64,000 nucleotides of DNA from NCBI RefSeq assembly GCF_010731115.1, contig NZ_AP022616.1:4464001-4528000 (forward strand). The letters are read 5' to 3'. The notes under the pieces are model-generated. The model saw nothing but the letters and a program-made list of their open reading frames with translations, did not search any database and was not told where the DNA came from. The stretch comes from Mycolicibacterium phocaicum (GTDB lineage: Bacteria; Actinomycetota; Actinomycetes; Mycobacteriales; Mycobacteriaceae). Shown piece after piece: positions 37,468 to 49,703 of the stretch (the stretch's first letter is position 1; every line of letters starts with the position of its first letter). Position numbers and translations under genes: made by a program.

Positions 37468-38358
37468 ATGTCGCACAATCCAGATGACCTCAGCAAGGAC
37501 CCGACGCCAGATCCGGTCGAGGACAACGCATTTCTACCCTCGCCGTATTCGTTGAGCCAGTACACCCAGTCGAAGACCGACTTCGACGGCGTCAAGCATC
37601 AAAACTCCTACACCGGGGGCAGGTGGAAGGTGCTCATGATTGCCGCCGAGGAACGGTATGTGCTGTGCGAGAACGGCAAGATGTTCTCCACTGGCAATCA
37701 TCCGGTCGAGATGCTGCTGCCCCTGCACCACATGATGGCGGCCGGCTTCGACGTCGACGTCGCCACCGTCGCCGGCTACCCGGCCAAGCTCGAATTGTGG
37801 GCAATGCCCAATGAGGATGAGGCGGTCCTACAGACCTACGAAGCGCTCAAGCCGAAGCTCAAGCAGCCGAAGAAGCTCGCCGACGTCGTCGCGGGCGAGC
37901 TGGGCCCGGACTCGGACTACATCGCGGTCTTCATCCCGGGCGGGCACGGTGCCGTGGTCGGCCTGCCGGCCGCCGAGGCGGTGGCGCAAACCCTGGAATG
38001 GGCGCTGGCCAATGACAAGTTCGTCGTCACTCTGTGTCACGGCCCGGCCGCGTTGTTGTCCGTCGGGCAGGGCGGCAAGGCCTCGCCGTTCAAGGGCTAT
38101 GAGGTCTGCGTGTTCCCGGACGCGCTCGATCAGGGGCCCAACATCGAGATCGGTTATCTACCAGGTCATTTGCAGTGGCTCGTCGCCGACCTGCTCAGCA
38201 AGCAGGGGCTGACCATCGTGAATGAAGATATGACGGGCAAGGTCCACCAAGACCGCAAGCTGCTCACCGGTGACAGCCCGTTGGCATCGAACAATCTCGG
38301 CATCTTGGCCGCAGACGCGTTGGTGGGCGCCGTCCGGTCGCTCGACGCGAAGTCCTGA
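37468..38358 (+). CDS. hchA: Hsp31-type glyoxalase III / protein deglycase (DJ-1/PfpI superfamily)
   Basis: A 296-residue HchA-like protein, with the long N-terminal segment ([20 protein letters not shown]) typical of the Hsp31 class. The nucleophile-elbow Cys is in [13 protein letters not shown], and [13 protein letters not shown] and the metal-site segments are present. Known roles of the family are detoxifying glyoxals and chaperone activity under stress. A strong hairpin follows. Confidence 0.9.
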   Translation: MSHNPDDLSKDPTPDPVEDNAFLPSPYSLSQYTQSKTDFDGVKHQNSYTGGRWKVLMIAAEERYVLCENGKMFSTGNHPVEMLLPLHHMMAAGFDVDVATVAGYPAKLELWAMPNEDEAVLQTYEALKPKLKQPKKLADVVAGELGPDSDYIAVFIPGGHGAVVGLPAAEAVAQTLEWALANDKFVVTLCHGPAALLSVGQGGKASPFKGYEVCVFPDALDQGPNIEIGYLPGHLQWLVADLLSKQGLTIVNEDMTGKVHQDRKLLTGDSPLASNNLGILAADALVGAVRSLDAKS

Positions 38359-38368
38359 CACGAGGCTC

Positions 38369-38407
38369 TTGATCTGCGGCAGCGAGTGATTCGTTGCCGC
38401 AGATCAA
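38369..38407. terminator. bidirectional terminator hairpin
   Basis: A perfect 13-base stem (ttgatctgcggca with tgccgcagatcaa) and 13-base loop lies between the convergent hchA and amidohydrolase genes. Confidence 0.75.
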
Positions 38408-38427
38408 CTCGCCCGCCTCAGGTGAGC

Positions 38428-39240
38428 TCACACCCCGAATATCCGCGCCGCATTTCCGCCGAGGTAGAGGTCGCGTGCCTCGGGGTCAAGGCCCAGTTCA
38501 TCGAGCCGCTCGAGACACCGTTGCGCGGACAGCATCGGCCAGTTCGTTCCGAAAAGTACTCGGGTGCGGCCGGATTCGCGCATGTAGTCCACCAGCGCCG
38601 GCGGTAGGCGATGCGTGGCGTAAGCCGAGGTGTCGATGTAGAAGTTCGGAAACTTCTTGGCCAGGAACAGCACTTCGTCGATCCACGGTGCGCCGACGTG
38701 ACCGCCGATGACCACGAGTTCCGGGAATTCGAGCAGGACCGTCTCCAGGTAGGGGATGGGCCGGCCGGGCTCGGAGGGGCACAGTGGACCGGTGTGTCCG
38801 ATCTGCGTGCAGAACGGGATGCCGAGTTCGACGCAGGCCTGGAGCAGTGGATAGTAGCGGCGGTCATTCGGCGGCAGGTTCCACAGCCACGGCACGACGC
38901 GCAGCGCCACCATGCCCAGATCAGTTACTGCCCTGCGTAATTCGCGGACGGCGTCGACCGGACGGGTGAGGTCCACGGACGCGACACCGGCGAACCGATC
39001 CGGGTGGGCGCGCACGTGCGCCGCGGTCTCGTCGTTGTCGATCAGCGTGCCGTGGGGGCCGACCCACGCGCACAACAGCGACTTCTCGACACCGGCGTCG
39101 TCCATCGTCTTCAGCGTGACATCGACGGGCAGGGCCGGCAGGTCTTCTTGGCGGGTCCAGCGCAGCAGTGGCCGCAGCCATGGCTGGCGCATGAACAACT
39201 CGTTCGGCTGTTGGGACCACGCGTCGATCACTCGTGTCAT
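38428..39240 (-). CDS. amidohydrolase-2 family (ACMSD-like) metal-dependent hydrolase
   Basis: A 270-residue TIM-barrel protein: FCTQIGHTGPLCPSEPGRP, VVIGGHVGAPWIDEVLFLA, NFYIDTSAYATHRLPPALVD and VLFGTNWPM match amidohydrolase-2 members, which hydrolyse or decarboxylate cyclic and aromatic acids. The N-terminal metal motif HxH is degenerate (MTRVIDAWSQQ instead of IDxHxH), so activity is uncertain. It is divergent from a MarR gene with a perfect 22-base palindrome between them. Confidence 0.8.
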   Translation of the reverse strand: MTRVIDAWSQQPNELFMRQPWLRPLLRWTRQEDLPALPVDVTLKTMDDAGVEKSLLCAWVGPHGTLIDNDETAAHVRAHPDRFAGVASVDLTRPVDAVRELRRAVTDLGMVALRVVPWLWNLPPNDRRYYPLLQACVELGIPFCTQIGHTGPLCPSEPGRPIPYLETVLLEFPELVVIGGHVGAPWIDEVLFLAKKFPNFYIDTSAYATHRLPPALVDYMRESGRTRVLFGTNWPMLSAQRCLERLDELGLDPEARDLYLGGNAARIFGV

Positions 39241-39246
39241 TCCTCA

Positions 39247-39268
39247 ATTACTTCACTAGTGAAGTAAT
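39247..39268. promoter_or_regulatory. perfect 22-base palindromic operator
   Basis: The dyad attacttcac-tagtgaagtaat is exactly self-complementary and lies between the divergent amidohydrolase and MarR genes, 6 bases from the former start and 9 from the latter. It almost certainly binds the MarR protein and controls both. Confidence 0.8.
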
Positions 39269-39277
39269 AATGCAAGG

Positions 39278-39739
39278 GTGAGTTCGAAGAACAGGTCGGC
39301 GGCAGGTCGGCGGCGTGCGTACTTCAAGCTGCAGACCGTCGCGCAGCGGCTGCGCACGACGGCCGACCGGCTGTTCATGGACGAGGCAGGCATCTCGACA
39401 GCACAGGCCGCCGCGCTGACGCTCATCGCGAGCCATGCCGGCTGCCGCCAGTCGCTCATCGCGGCACAGCTCGGTCAGCGGGAGTCCGCCGTCACGGCGA
39501 TGGTGGGCCGGCTCGAGACGGCGGGATTCGTCGAGCGCAGAGCCAGTCAGAGTGATGGCCGCGCCTGGGAGCTCTGGCCGACCGACGCCGGTGCCGACGC
39601 GCTGCGCCGACTGGAGGCCGCCCTGGCAACGGTCAACGGGTACATCGACGAGGCCATCGGGCCCGACGCGGTCGACGGTGTCGTCGACGCACTGCAACGG
39701 CTGAGTGATCTGCTGGACGCTTCAACTGGCCGAGAGTGA
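39278..39739 (+). CDS. MarR-family transcriptional regulator
   Basis: A 153-residue MarR protein: recognition region SLIAAQLGQRESAVTAMVGRLE, wing VERRASQSDGRAWELWPT. GTG 39278 is the start; it lies immediately after the 22-base palindrome. Probably represses itself and the divergent amidohydrolase gene. Ligand unknown. Confidence 0.85.
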   Translation: MSSKNRSAAGRRRAYFKLQTVAQRLRTTADRLFMDEAGISTAQAAALTLIASHAGCRQSLIAAQLGQRESAVTAMVGRLETAGFVERRASQSDGRAWELWPTDAGADALRRLEAALATVNGYIDEAIGPDAVDGVVDALQRLSDLLDASTGRE

Positions 39740-39793
39740 ACCAGATCCCGAAAAACCGCGAAAGTTCGCTATCTACTTCACGTTCGGCGGCGC

Positions 39794-40375
39794 TCAGTTG
39801 TAGTGCGTCGTCGCGCAGGCGGTCGGCGTCGTGAGGTTCACACCGGGGTAGGTGACCTGAATGTCCGCGCAGGCAATGAAATTGGCCTCGGTGTTCGGCC
39901 TGCCGGTCCGCACGTCGAGCGTCAGCGAGGTGCCGTCGACCGCGAACTCCTCGAACGTGCCGCCGCCGTTGAACGTGACCGAGACCAGAGCGCTGTTCTG
40001 CGATTTGAGCTGCCGCGAGTTCACCGGGCCGTTCCACGAGCCGCGGTTGATGGGCGGGGCTCCGGTCGGTGCGCTGTACGAGACGTCTTGGTACACATTG
40101 CGGTTGGCGCTGCGCAGCGTGATGTTCTCGCGCGCCCAGGTGTTGGGCGGCAGCGGAACCGGATTGCCACCGACGACCAGGTTGGCGGCGGTGTTGAAGG
40201 TGCACGCACCCCCGGAGCACTGCGCCGTCACGTGAATCTGAATCTTGGTGGCGTCGTCGACGGGCACGAAGGCGTCGGCCGAATTGACCGCGGCAGCAGC
40301 CGTCACGGGGGACATCAGAGCGGTCGCGGTCAGCACAGCGGCCGCACTTGCTGCAGTAAGCCGGTTCACAGTCAA
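39794..40375 (-). CDS. exported protein, Rv3572-like
   Basis: A 193-residue secreted protein with a Sec signal peptide (LTAASAAAVLTATALMSPV, cleavage near AAAAVNSADA) and a beta-rich mature domain with four Cys (CSGGACTF, ACADI, TACATTHYN) suited to disulfides. It sits just downstream of kshB, the position of Rv3572. Function unknown. Confidence 0.75.
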   Translation of the reverse strand: MTVNRLTAASAAAVLTATALMSPVTAAAAVNSADAFVPVDDATKIQIHVTAQCSGGACTFNTAANLVVGGNPVPLPPNTWARENITLRSANRNVYQDVSYSAPTGAPPINRGSWNGPVNSRQLKSQNSALVSVTFNGGGTFEEFAVDGTSLTLDVRTGRPNTEANFIACADIQVTYPGVNLTTPTACATTHYN

Positions 40376-40391
40376 GAAAGTAATCCGTTCG

Positions 40392-41453
40392 CTACTCGTC
40401 GTAGGTGACTTCGACGGAATCCGTCTTGGGCACCGCCTGGCAACCGAGGATGAGGCCCTCTTCGAGGTCGGACGGCTCCAGCACGTCGTTGATCGCCATG
40501 TCGACGTCGCCCTTCTTCATGAGCACCGCACACGCCCCGCAGTGCCCCTCGCGGCAGGAGAACGGTGCGTCCAGTCCCTTGTCGAGCAGCACATCGAGCA
40601 GCACGGCCTTGCGCGGCCACTGCAACTCGTGTGTCTCGCCGTCGAGCGTGACGATTGCGGTGGCCGGGCCCTCATCGCTGTCATCTTCGGCGAGCACGAC
40701 GGCGGCGAACGGGTCGGAGTCCAGTGACTGGAACACCTCGAGGTGGACATTGTTCCTGTCGGCGCCGGACTTGAGCAGCGCCTCTTCGGCGGCGGCCATG
40801 AAGGGGGCCGGGCCGCAGATGAAGGTCTCGCGCGTGGTGTACGGCGCCAGCTGCGTGGCCAGGATGGTCGGGTTGGGCAGGCCCTGCACCGACTCCAGCC
40901 AGTGGACGATGGACAGCCGGTCGGGGTACAGCGACGTCAGTTCGCGCAGCGCCTTGCCGAAGATCACCGACTTCTCGTCGCGGTTGGCGTAGAACAGCGT
41001 CACCTTGCCGGTGCCCTCGGACAGCGCGGACTTGAGGATCGACAGCATCGGGGTGATGCCGCTACCGCCGGCCAGCAGCAGGAAGTCGGTGTCGAGGTTC
41101 TTGGGGACGAACGTGCCGGACGGTGCCAGGACGTGCATCCGCATGCCGACGTGCGCGTTGTCGCACAGCCAGTTCGACGCGTAGCCGTCCGCGGTGCGCT
41201 TGACCGCGACGGTGAGCGCCTCATCGGCGTGCGGCGAGCTGCACAGCGAGTAGCAGCGGGCAACCGATCCGGTGCGGGTACTCGGGACGCGCAGGGTCAG
41301 GAACTGACCGGGGGAGTACTTCAGTCGTTCCGGCGGGATGTCGCTGCCGTCGGGCGTCTTGAACACCAACACGCGGGCGTCGTTGGTCTCGGCGACGACA
41401 TCGGCCACCACAAGTTCCAGTACGTGGCTGCCCAGCGGCTCGTCCACAACCAT
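40392..41453 (-). CDS. kshB: 3-ketosteroid 9-alpha-hydroxylase reductase KshB
   Basis: A 353-residue reductase passing electrons from NADH to the Rieske oxygenase KshA, which opens steroid ring B. The FNR-like part has RCYSLCSSPHADE (FAD) and LLAGGSGITPMLSI plus FICGPAPFM (NADH). The C-terminal plant-type ferredoxin has CREGHCGACAV and a final Cys near LILGCQAV ([2Fe-2S]). ATG 41453 matches the normal length; the longer frame to 41552 covers the KstR operator. KstR control is indicated by 41489-41502. kshA is not in the window. Confidence 0.95.
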   Translation of the reverse strand: MVVDEPLGSHVLELVVADVVAETNDARVLVFKTPDGSDIPPERLKYSPGQFLTLRVPSTRTGSVARCYSLCSSPHADEALTVAVKRTADGYASNWLCDNAHVGMRMHVLAPSGTFVPKNLDTDFLLLAGGSGITPMLSILKSALSEGTGKVTLFYANRDEKSVIFGKALRELTSLYPDRLSIVHWLESVQGLPNPTILATQLAPYTTRETFICGPAPFMAAAEEALLKSGADRNNVHLEVFQSLDSDPFAAVVLAEDDSDEGPATAIVTLDGETHELQWPRKAVLLDVLLDKGLDAPFSCREGHCGACAVLMKKGDVDMAINDVLEPSDLEEGLILGCQAVPKTDSVEVTYDE

Positions 41454-41488
41454 CACCCTTCGTTCGAACCGGCCTGACGGCCAGTAAC

Positions 41489-41502
41489 TAGAACAGGTTA
41501 CA
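41489..41502 (-). promoter_or_regulatory. KstR operator for kshB
   Basis: TAGAACAGGTTACA fits TnnAACnnGTTnnA exactly and lies 35 bases upstream of the kshB start. Confidence 0.8.
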
Positions 41503-41556
41503 AAAGTGCAGTTATGCGGGTCTACCTGCTGTAGTACCGCCATGCTCGACACAAAT

Positions 41557-41570
41557 CGTAACGTGTTCTA
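41557..41570 (+). promoter_or_regulatory. KstR operator for the hsa operon
   Basis: CGTAACGTGTTCTA fits the KstR consensus with one mismatch (first base) and lies 38 bases before hsaA. Confidence 0.7.
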
Positions 41571-41608
41571 ATCTTCTGTCTAGACGACCACTCCCCGGGA
41601 GGCAATCC

Positions 41609-44577
<2,969 letters not shown>

Positions 44578-44588
44578 GCTCGCCCGGC

Positions 44589-45158
44589 ATGACCCAGACC
44601 CCGCAGATCGACCCCCGCACATTCCGCAATGTGCTCGGGCAGTTCTGTACCGGTATCACCGTCATCACCACCGTGAATGACGGTGTGCCGGTCGGTTTCG
44701 CCTGCCAGTCGTTCGCCGCGCTGTCGCTGGACCCGCCGCTGGTCCTGTTCTGCCCGACGAAGCACTCGCGGGCCTGGAAGGCCATCGAGGCGAGCGGCAA
44801 GTTCTGCGTCAACATGCTGCACGAGAACCAGCAGCACGTCTCGGCGCAGTTCGGCTCGAAGGCCGAGGACAAATTCGCCGGTATCGATTGGAGCCCTTCG
44901 GGATTGGGCTCCCCGGTGCTCGACGGCACGCTCGCGCACATCGACTGCACGGTGCACTCGGTGCACGACGGCGGCGACCACTTCGTGGTGTTCGGCGCAG
45001 TGCAGTCGATGTCGGAACCGCAGGCCATCAAGCCGCGTCCGCTGCTGTTCTACCGCGGCGAGTACACCGGCATCGAGCCCGACAAGAACACCCCGGCGCA
45101 ATGGCGCGACGATTTGGAAGCGTTCTTGACCACGACGACCGAGGACACCTGGCTATAG
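44589..45158 (+). CDS. hsaB: flavin reductase HsaB
   Basis: A 189-residue flavin:NADH reductase supplying FMNH2 to HsaA. Family segments RNVLGQFCTGITVITT, GFACQSFAALSLDPPLVLFC and RPLLFYRGEYTGI are present. ATG 44589 lies 11 bases after hsaC; the longer upstream frame overlaps hsaC and is rejected. Confidence 0.94.
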   Translation: MTQTPQIDPRTFRNVLGQFCTGITVITTVNDGVPVGFACQSFAALSLDPPLVLFCPTKHSRAWKAIEASGKFCVNMLHENQQHVSAQFGSKAEDKFAGIDWSPSGLGSPVLDGTLAHIDCTVHSVHDGGDHFVVFGAVQSMSEPQAIKPRPLLFYRGEYTGIEPDKNTPAQWRDDLEAFLTTTTEDTWL

Positions 45159-45165
45159 TCGCGCC

Positions 45166-46512
45166 ATGAGCGCGCCGATCCGGTCCGGATTACGTCGGGT
45201 CGTCCTGGCCTCCATGGCCGGCACCGTCGTCGAGTGGTACGAGTTCTTCCTGTATGGCACCGCTGCCACCATCGTGTTCAGCAAGGTGTTCTTCGGGCAG
45301 AGCGGCAGCGATCTCGATGCCATCTTCGCGGCCTTCGTCACCTATGCCGTGGGCTTCGTCGCGCGCCCGCTGGGCGGCGTGGTGTTCGGCCACTTCGGCG
45401 ACAAGTTCGGCCGCAAGACGCTGCTGCAGTTCTCGCTGCTGCTGGTCGGCTCGGCCACCTTCCTGATGGGCTGCCTACCGACCTTCGGTCAGATCGGCTA
45501 CTGGGCGCCGGCCTTGCTGGTGGTGCTGCGGTTCATCCAGGGCTTCGCGGTCGGCGGCGAGTGGGGCGGCGCGGTGTTGTTGGTCGCCGAGCACAGCCCC
45601 GCTGCGCAGCGCGGCTTCTGGTCCAGCTGGCCCCAGGCCGGGGTGCCGGTGGGGAACATCCTGGCCACCGTCGTTCTCCTGACGCTGACCGGGACGCTGC
45701 CGGAATCGGAGTTCTTGTCGTGGGGCTGGCGGGTGGCGTTCTGGCTGTCGGCGGTCGTCGTGCTGGTCGGCTACTACATCCGCACCAAGGTCACCGATGC
45801 GCCGATTTTCGTTGCGGCACAAGAAGAAGCCGAGCGCGTCAAGGCATCGTCGCTGAGCGTCGTGGAGGTGCTCCGGTACTACCCGGGCAAGGTGCTGACC
45901 GCCATGGGTCTGCGGTTCGCCGAGAACATCATGTACTACCTGGTGGTGACGTTCTCGATCACGTACCTGAAAGTGCATGCGGGCGTGAGCACTTCGCTGA
46001 TCCTGTGGTACCTGCTGGTGGCCCACGCGGTGCACCTGGTGGCAATTCCATTGGTGGGCAGGCTTTCCGACCGCATCGGCCGCCGGCCCGTGTATCTGAT
46101 CGGGACGCTGCTCACCGCTGCCTGGGGCTTCGTCGCGTTCCCGATGATGGACAGCAAGCACTACTTCGTCATCATGACGGCGATCACCGCGGGCCTGGTC
46201 GCGCATGCGTTCATGTACGCACCGCAGCCCGCGCTGATGTCCGAGATGTTCCCGACCCGGATGCGCTATTCCGGTGTGTCCCTTGGCTATCAGGTGACCG
46301 CGATCTTCGCCGGTTCCCTTGCGCCGATCATCGCGGTACGGCTGCTGAAGGACTTTCATTCGTCGGTGCCGATCGCGATTTATCTGGCCGGCGCTTGCGT
46401 GGTGACGCTCCTGGCGCTGGCGTTCGCCCGCGAGACCAAGGGGATCGACCTGGCCGACGTCGACCGCGCCGACAGTGAGCGCATAGTTGCCACCGGAGTG
46501 TCCCGTCCATGA
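45166..46512 (+). CDS. MFS transporter, metabolite:H+ symporter (MHS/ShiA-like) family
   Basis: A 448-residue 12-span transporter: GTVVEWYEFFLYGTAA at the first span, FGHFGDKFGRKTLL in the 2-3 loop, RFIQGFAVGGEWGGAVLLVAE and RLSDRIGRRPVYL are hallmarks of the MHS group (shikimate, alpha-ketoglutarate and similar acids). It begins 7 bases after hsaB, so it is presumably co-induced with the hsa operon, perhaps for a steroid-derived acid. In M. tuberculosis this place holds nat. Confidence 0.9.
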   Translation: MSAPIRSGLRRVVLASMAGTVVEWYEFFLYGTAATIVFSKVFFGQSGSDLDAIFAAFVTYAVGFVARPLGGVVFGHFGDKFGRKTLLQFSLLLVGSATFLMGCLPTFGQIGYWAPALLVVLRFIQGFAVGGEWGGAVLLVAEHSPAAQRGFWSSWPQAGVPVGNILATVVLLTLTGTLPESEFLSWGWRVAFWLSAVVVLVGYYIRTKVTDAPIFVAAQEEAERVKASSLSVVEVLRYYPGKVLTAMGLRFAENIMYYLVVTFSITYLKVHAGVSTSLILWYLLVAHAVHLVAIPLVGRLSDRIGRRPVYLIGTLLTAAWGFVAFPMMDSKHYFVIMTAITAGLVAHAFMYAPQPALMSEMFPTRMRYSGVSLGYQVTAIFAGSLAPIIAVRLLKDFHSSVPIAIYLAGACVVTLLALAFARETKGIDLADVDRADSERIVATGVSRP

Positions 46513-46710
46513 CGGTTACGCCGGATGTGCGTACAGCTCGCTGGATCGGCCGCGGTTGAGACGCTCTGGTCGCATATTCGTGTGCGTGAATGTGCTGGGC
46601 ACTTGACAAGCAAATGCCTTGTGGGCGTTGACTGTGCGCGGACGCACACAAAGTTCGAGTAGCCAAGACCCAGGACGCACGATCAACGCGTGGCCGACGG
46701 GGAAAGTGAC

Positions 46711-47517
46711 CTACGACCCGTCCTGCATCGCGGCTTCCCACAGCCCGCGGCCGAGCTCCGAGAGCCGCAACGCAAGCTTCTCGACGCGTGCCGGGAAGGG
46801 GCCCCGCGAGGCGTCCTTGATGGCCTTCAACACCATCGATTCTGCGCTGAGAATCTCGTAGTCGGCCTTCAGGTCTGGGTCCTCGGGGACGGTCTCGACC
46901 AGCCCGAGCGCCAGCAGGTGGCTGACGTACTGCGGCACCATCAGCGGCAGGGCGACATTGGCCGTGCGGCCGATGAGGCACGCGTTCTCCAGCGTCGCGA
47001 CACTGCGGTTCCGCGGGTAGATGTTCACCAGCGGCGACGACTCGTTGTCGGACAGCGCACCGATGATGCGGGCCTCGTCGGCAACCAGCTGATCGAGCAG
47101 TCGGTGGTACAGCTCGGTCTTCCCGTCGGCGGTGCTCTGATCGAGGGCGCGGTCCAGCAGGCCGCCGAGCTTGCCGTGCAGGGACTCCTTGGCGGGCTGC
47201 TTCTGCGGGGCGGGAGCCGGCGTCCGCTCGGGGGCCATCTCGATGGCTTCGACGGTGGTCTTGGTCGCGATCGCGATCTGCTCGCCACCCCAGGCAGCCA
47301 GCTTGAAACCGAATTTCGCGACGCCGAGGGCGCGGTTGGCCAGGCCGAGCGGGTCAAATCGCTTCGGGATCGCCAAACCACCGCGCGGCGTCGAGATCGC
47401 GATGGCGATCTCACCGATGGGCGTGGACAGCTTGATGCCGTGCCGTTCGAGGCCCTCGCGGTTCACCGGTAAGTCGTCGGTAACTTCCGGTTCTGGGTTG
47501 TCGGTTTCCTGGGACAT
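46711..47517 (-). CDS. DUF4393 (Abi-alpha-like) protein
   Basis: A 268-residue soluble-looking protein with a central region KESLHGKLGGLLDRAL and HRLLDQLVADEARIIGALSDNE, typical of DUF4393/Abi-alpha proteins. In other bacteria some relatives were linked to phage abortive infection, but mycobacterial homologues have no known role. ATG 47517 gives a sensible acidic start; the in-frame Met at 47568 is unlikely. The gap from 46513 to 46710 holds only weak dyads. Confidence 0.7.
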   Translation of the reverse strand: MSQETDNPEPEVTDDLPVNREGLERHGIKLSTPIGEIAIAISTPRGGLAIPKRFDPLGLANRALGVAKFGFKLAAWGGEQIAIATKTTVEAIEMAPERTPAPAPQKQPAKESLHGKLGGLLDRALDQSTADGKTELYHRLLDQLVADEARIIGALSDNESSPLVNIYPRNRSVATLENACLIGRTANVALPLMVPQYVSHLLALGLVETVPEDPDLKADYEILSAESMVLKAIKDASRGPFPARVEKLALRLSELGRGLWEAAMQDGS

Positions 47518-47577
47518 TGCGGACCGATGGTACCGGCCTGCCGTTTGTTCTTGCCTCTTGTGTGGCAAACGCGACAG

Positions 47578-48753
47578 CTACCCCTGGCGGTACGCGGCGA
47601 GCCAGGGACCCAGCCGGCGGAGCGCTTCTTCGATGTCGGACTTCGGTCCGGCGAACGACAACCGCACGAACGATCCGCCGTGCTGAGTGTCGAAGTCCAC
47701 GCCCGGTGCGATCGCCAGACCGGTGTCGGCCAGGAGTTGCTCGCAGAACGTGAGCGAGTCCGTCGAGTACTCCGAGATGTCGGCGTAGACGTAGAACGCG
47801 CCGTCGGCGGGCGCCAGCTTGCCGAGCCCGATCTCCGCCAGCCCGGCCAGCAGCAGCGCCCGGTTCTCCGCGTAGCGGTGCACCAGGGCGTCGGCTTCGG
47901 CGATGGCCTCGGGCGTGAACGCCGCGACGGCCGCGTACTGCGGCAGCGTGGGCGGGCAGATGGAGAAGTTGCCGGTCAGGCAGTCGACGGCCCGGCGCAG
48001 CGGCTCGGGCACCAGCAGCCAGCCCAGCCGCCAGCCGGTCATGGCGAAGTACTTCGAAAAGCTGTTCACCACAATGGCGTTGCGCGAGGTCTCCCACGCG
48101 CAGCTGGTCGCGGGGGCATCGTCGTAGATGAGGCCGTGGTACAGCTCATCGCTGATGAGCTGTACGGAGTTGTCGTCGCACCAGGTGGCGATGGCGGCCA
48201 GATCCTCGGCCGGCAGCACGGTGCCCGTCGGGTTGTTGGGGCTGGCGATGATCAGACCCTTCACCGGTGGGTCCAGCTGCTCCAACATGGAAATGGTTGG
48301 GTGGAAACGGGTTTCGGGTCCGCACGGTATCTCGACGACCTCGCAACCGAGCGCCGACAGGATGTTGCGGTAGCAGGGGTAGCCCGGGCTCGCCACCGCG
48401 ACGCGATCGCCGATGTCGAAGCACGAGAGGAACGCCAGCAGGAATCCGCCCGTGGATCCGGTGGTGATGACGACGGCGTCCGGTTCCACCTCGACGCCGT
48501 ACCGGTCCAGGTACGACTTGGCGATGGCTTCCCGCAGCTCGGGAATGCCGAGTGCGACGGTGTACCCGAGGTTGTCGTTGGCCAGCGCCTCGGCGGCTGC
48601 GGCCCGGATGGGCGCCGGTGCCTGTGCGGCGGGTTGTCCCGCCGACAGGTTCACCAGGTCGCCGTGGCTGCGCTGGCGCTCGGCCGCGGCCAGCCACACG
48701 TCCATCACATAGAACGGTGGGATGCCCGCGCGCAGCGCTACCGGATTGGTCAT
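47578..48753 (-). CDS. aspB: fold-type I aminotransferase AspB-like
   Basis: A 391-residue PLP enzyme: cofactor phosphate loop TGSTGGFLLAF, NPTGTVLPAEDL, ISDELYHGL (Asp/Tyr contact PLP), and Schiff-base Lys in NSFSKYFAMTGWRLGW. It corresponds to Rv3565 at the end of the KstR2 operon fadE31-fadE32-fadE33-aspB. Its role in steroid degradation is unclear. It is 9 bases downstream of fadE33. Confidence 0.88.
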   Translation of the reverse strand: MTNPVALRAGIPPFYVMDVWLAAAERQRSHGDLVNLSAGQPAAQAPAPIRAAAAEALANDNLGYTVALGIPELREAIAKSYLDRYGVEVEPDAVVITTGSTGGFLLAFLSCFDIGDRVAVASPGYPCYRNILSALGCEVVEIPCGPETRFHPTISMLEQLDPPVKGLIIASPNNPTGTVLPAEDLAAIATWCDDNSVQLISDELYHGLIYDDAPATSCAWETSRNAIVVNSFSKYFAMTGWRLGWLLVPEPLRRAVDCLTGNFSICPPTLPQYAAVAAFTPEAIAEADALVHRYAENRALLLAGLAEIGLGKLAPADGAFYVYADISEYSTDSLTFCEQLLADTGLAIAPGVDFDTQHGGSFVRLSFAGPKSDIEEALRRLGPWLAAYRQG

Positions 48754-48762
48754 ACCTCGACG

Positions 48763-49701
48763 TTAGGCCAGAACTTCGGCTTCGAGGCGACGCAGGTGCT
48801 CCCGCGACGACCCGAGCAGCTGCGCACTGCCGTGCGCGCGCTTGAAGTAGAACTGGATGTCACTCTCCCAGGTGATCGCGATGCCGCCGTGCATCTGGAT
48901 CGCCTCGCCGGCAACGGCATTGAACGCCTCCGTGGCCATGTAGCGGGCCAGTGACGCATTCGTGGGCGTCGGGTCGGCCAGCGCATCGTTGACGATCGAG
49001 CGGGCGGCCGAGACCTTGACGTACAGGTCCGACATCCGGTGCTTGAGCGCCTGGAAGCTGCCGATCGGGCGGCCGAACTGCACGCGGTCCTTGGAGTAGG
49101 CCACGGTCAGGTCCAGGCAGCGGCTTGCGGCGGCGACCTGCTCGACGGCCATCAGGATGGCGGCGGTGTCCGCCAGGCCCGGGTCGGAGCCGAGGGCGGT
49201 GGTGCTGCCGGGGGTCACTGCGGCGAGCCGACGGGTCGGGTCCATCGCGGTGGCCGGCGTGACGGTGTTGTCGGTCCAGCGGGTCAGCTGGCCGTCCTGC
49301 GCGGCGATGACCACGTCGGCGACGTCACCGTTGATGACGTAGCCGGCGTCGAAAACCACTGTGCCGATGGATGTTCCCTCGGCCAGGCCTTCCAGCGGCT
49401 CTTCCTCACCGGCGGCAAGCAGCGCCAGTTCGGCCAGCGTGGTGCCGAGCAGCGGAGTCGGGACCAGGTTCTTGGCCAGCTCCTCGAGAACGACGGCGGC
49501 GTCACCCAGTTCGCCGCCGGCGCCGCCGAGCTCCTCGGGCACGACCAGCGCCGCGGCGCCGACCTGCTCGCACAACATCCGCCAGAGCTTCTCGTCGTAG
49601 CCCTTCTCGGACTCGATGGCAGCCCGGACGGCCTCAGGGCTCGCGTGCTTCTCGACCAGCGCCGCGACGGTGGCGCGCAACATCTCCCGTTCTTCGCTCA
49701 T
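48763..49701 (-). CDS. fadE33: acyl-CoA dehydrogenase FadE33
   Basis: A 312-residue short acyl-CoA dehydrogenase of the type that works as one half of an alpha2beta2 enzyme. It has ALKHRMSDLYVKVSAARS and the C-terminal QMHGGIAITWESDIQFYFKRA. It lies in the KstR2-controlled set for degrading the last steroid rings. ATG 49701 is the start (frame open to 49752, but upstream overlaps fadE32). The exact substrate is not assigned here. Confidence 0.9.
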   Translation of the reverse strand: MSEEREMLRATVAALVEKHASPEAVRAAIESEKGYDEKLWRMLCEQVGAAALVVPEELGGAGGELGDAAVVLEELAKNLVPTPLLGTTLAELALLAAGEEEPLEGLAEGTSIGTVVFDAGYVINGDVADVVIAAQDGQLTRWTDNTVTPATAMDPTRRLAAVTPGSTTALGSDPGLADTAAILMAVEQVAAASRCLDLTVAYSKDRVQFGRPIGSFQALKHRMSDLYVKVSAARSIVNDALADPTPTNASLARYMATEAFNAVAGEAIQMHGGIAITWESDIQFYFKRAHGSAQLLGSSREHLRRLEAEVLA

Positions 49702-49703
49702 TG

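Noticed and set aside
46513..46710. Inverted element acaag-n7-cttgt at about 46615 as a KstR2 operator
   Set aside because: The spacing between caag and cttg is seven bases instead of two, and both flanking genes end toward this gap.
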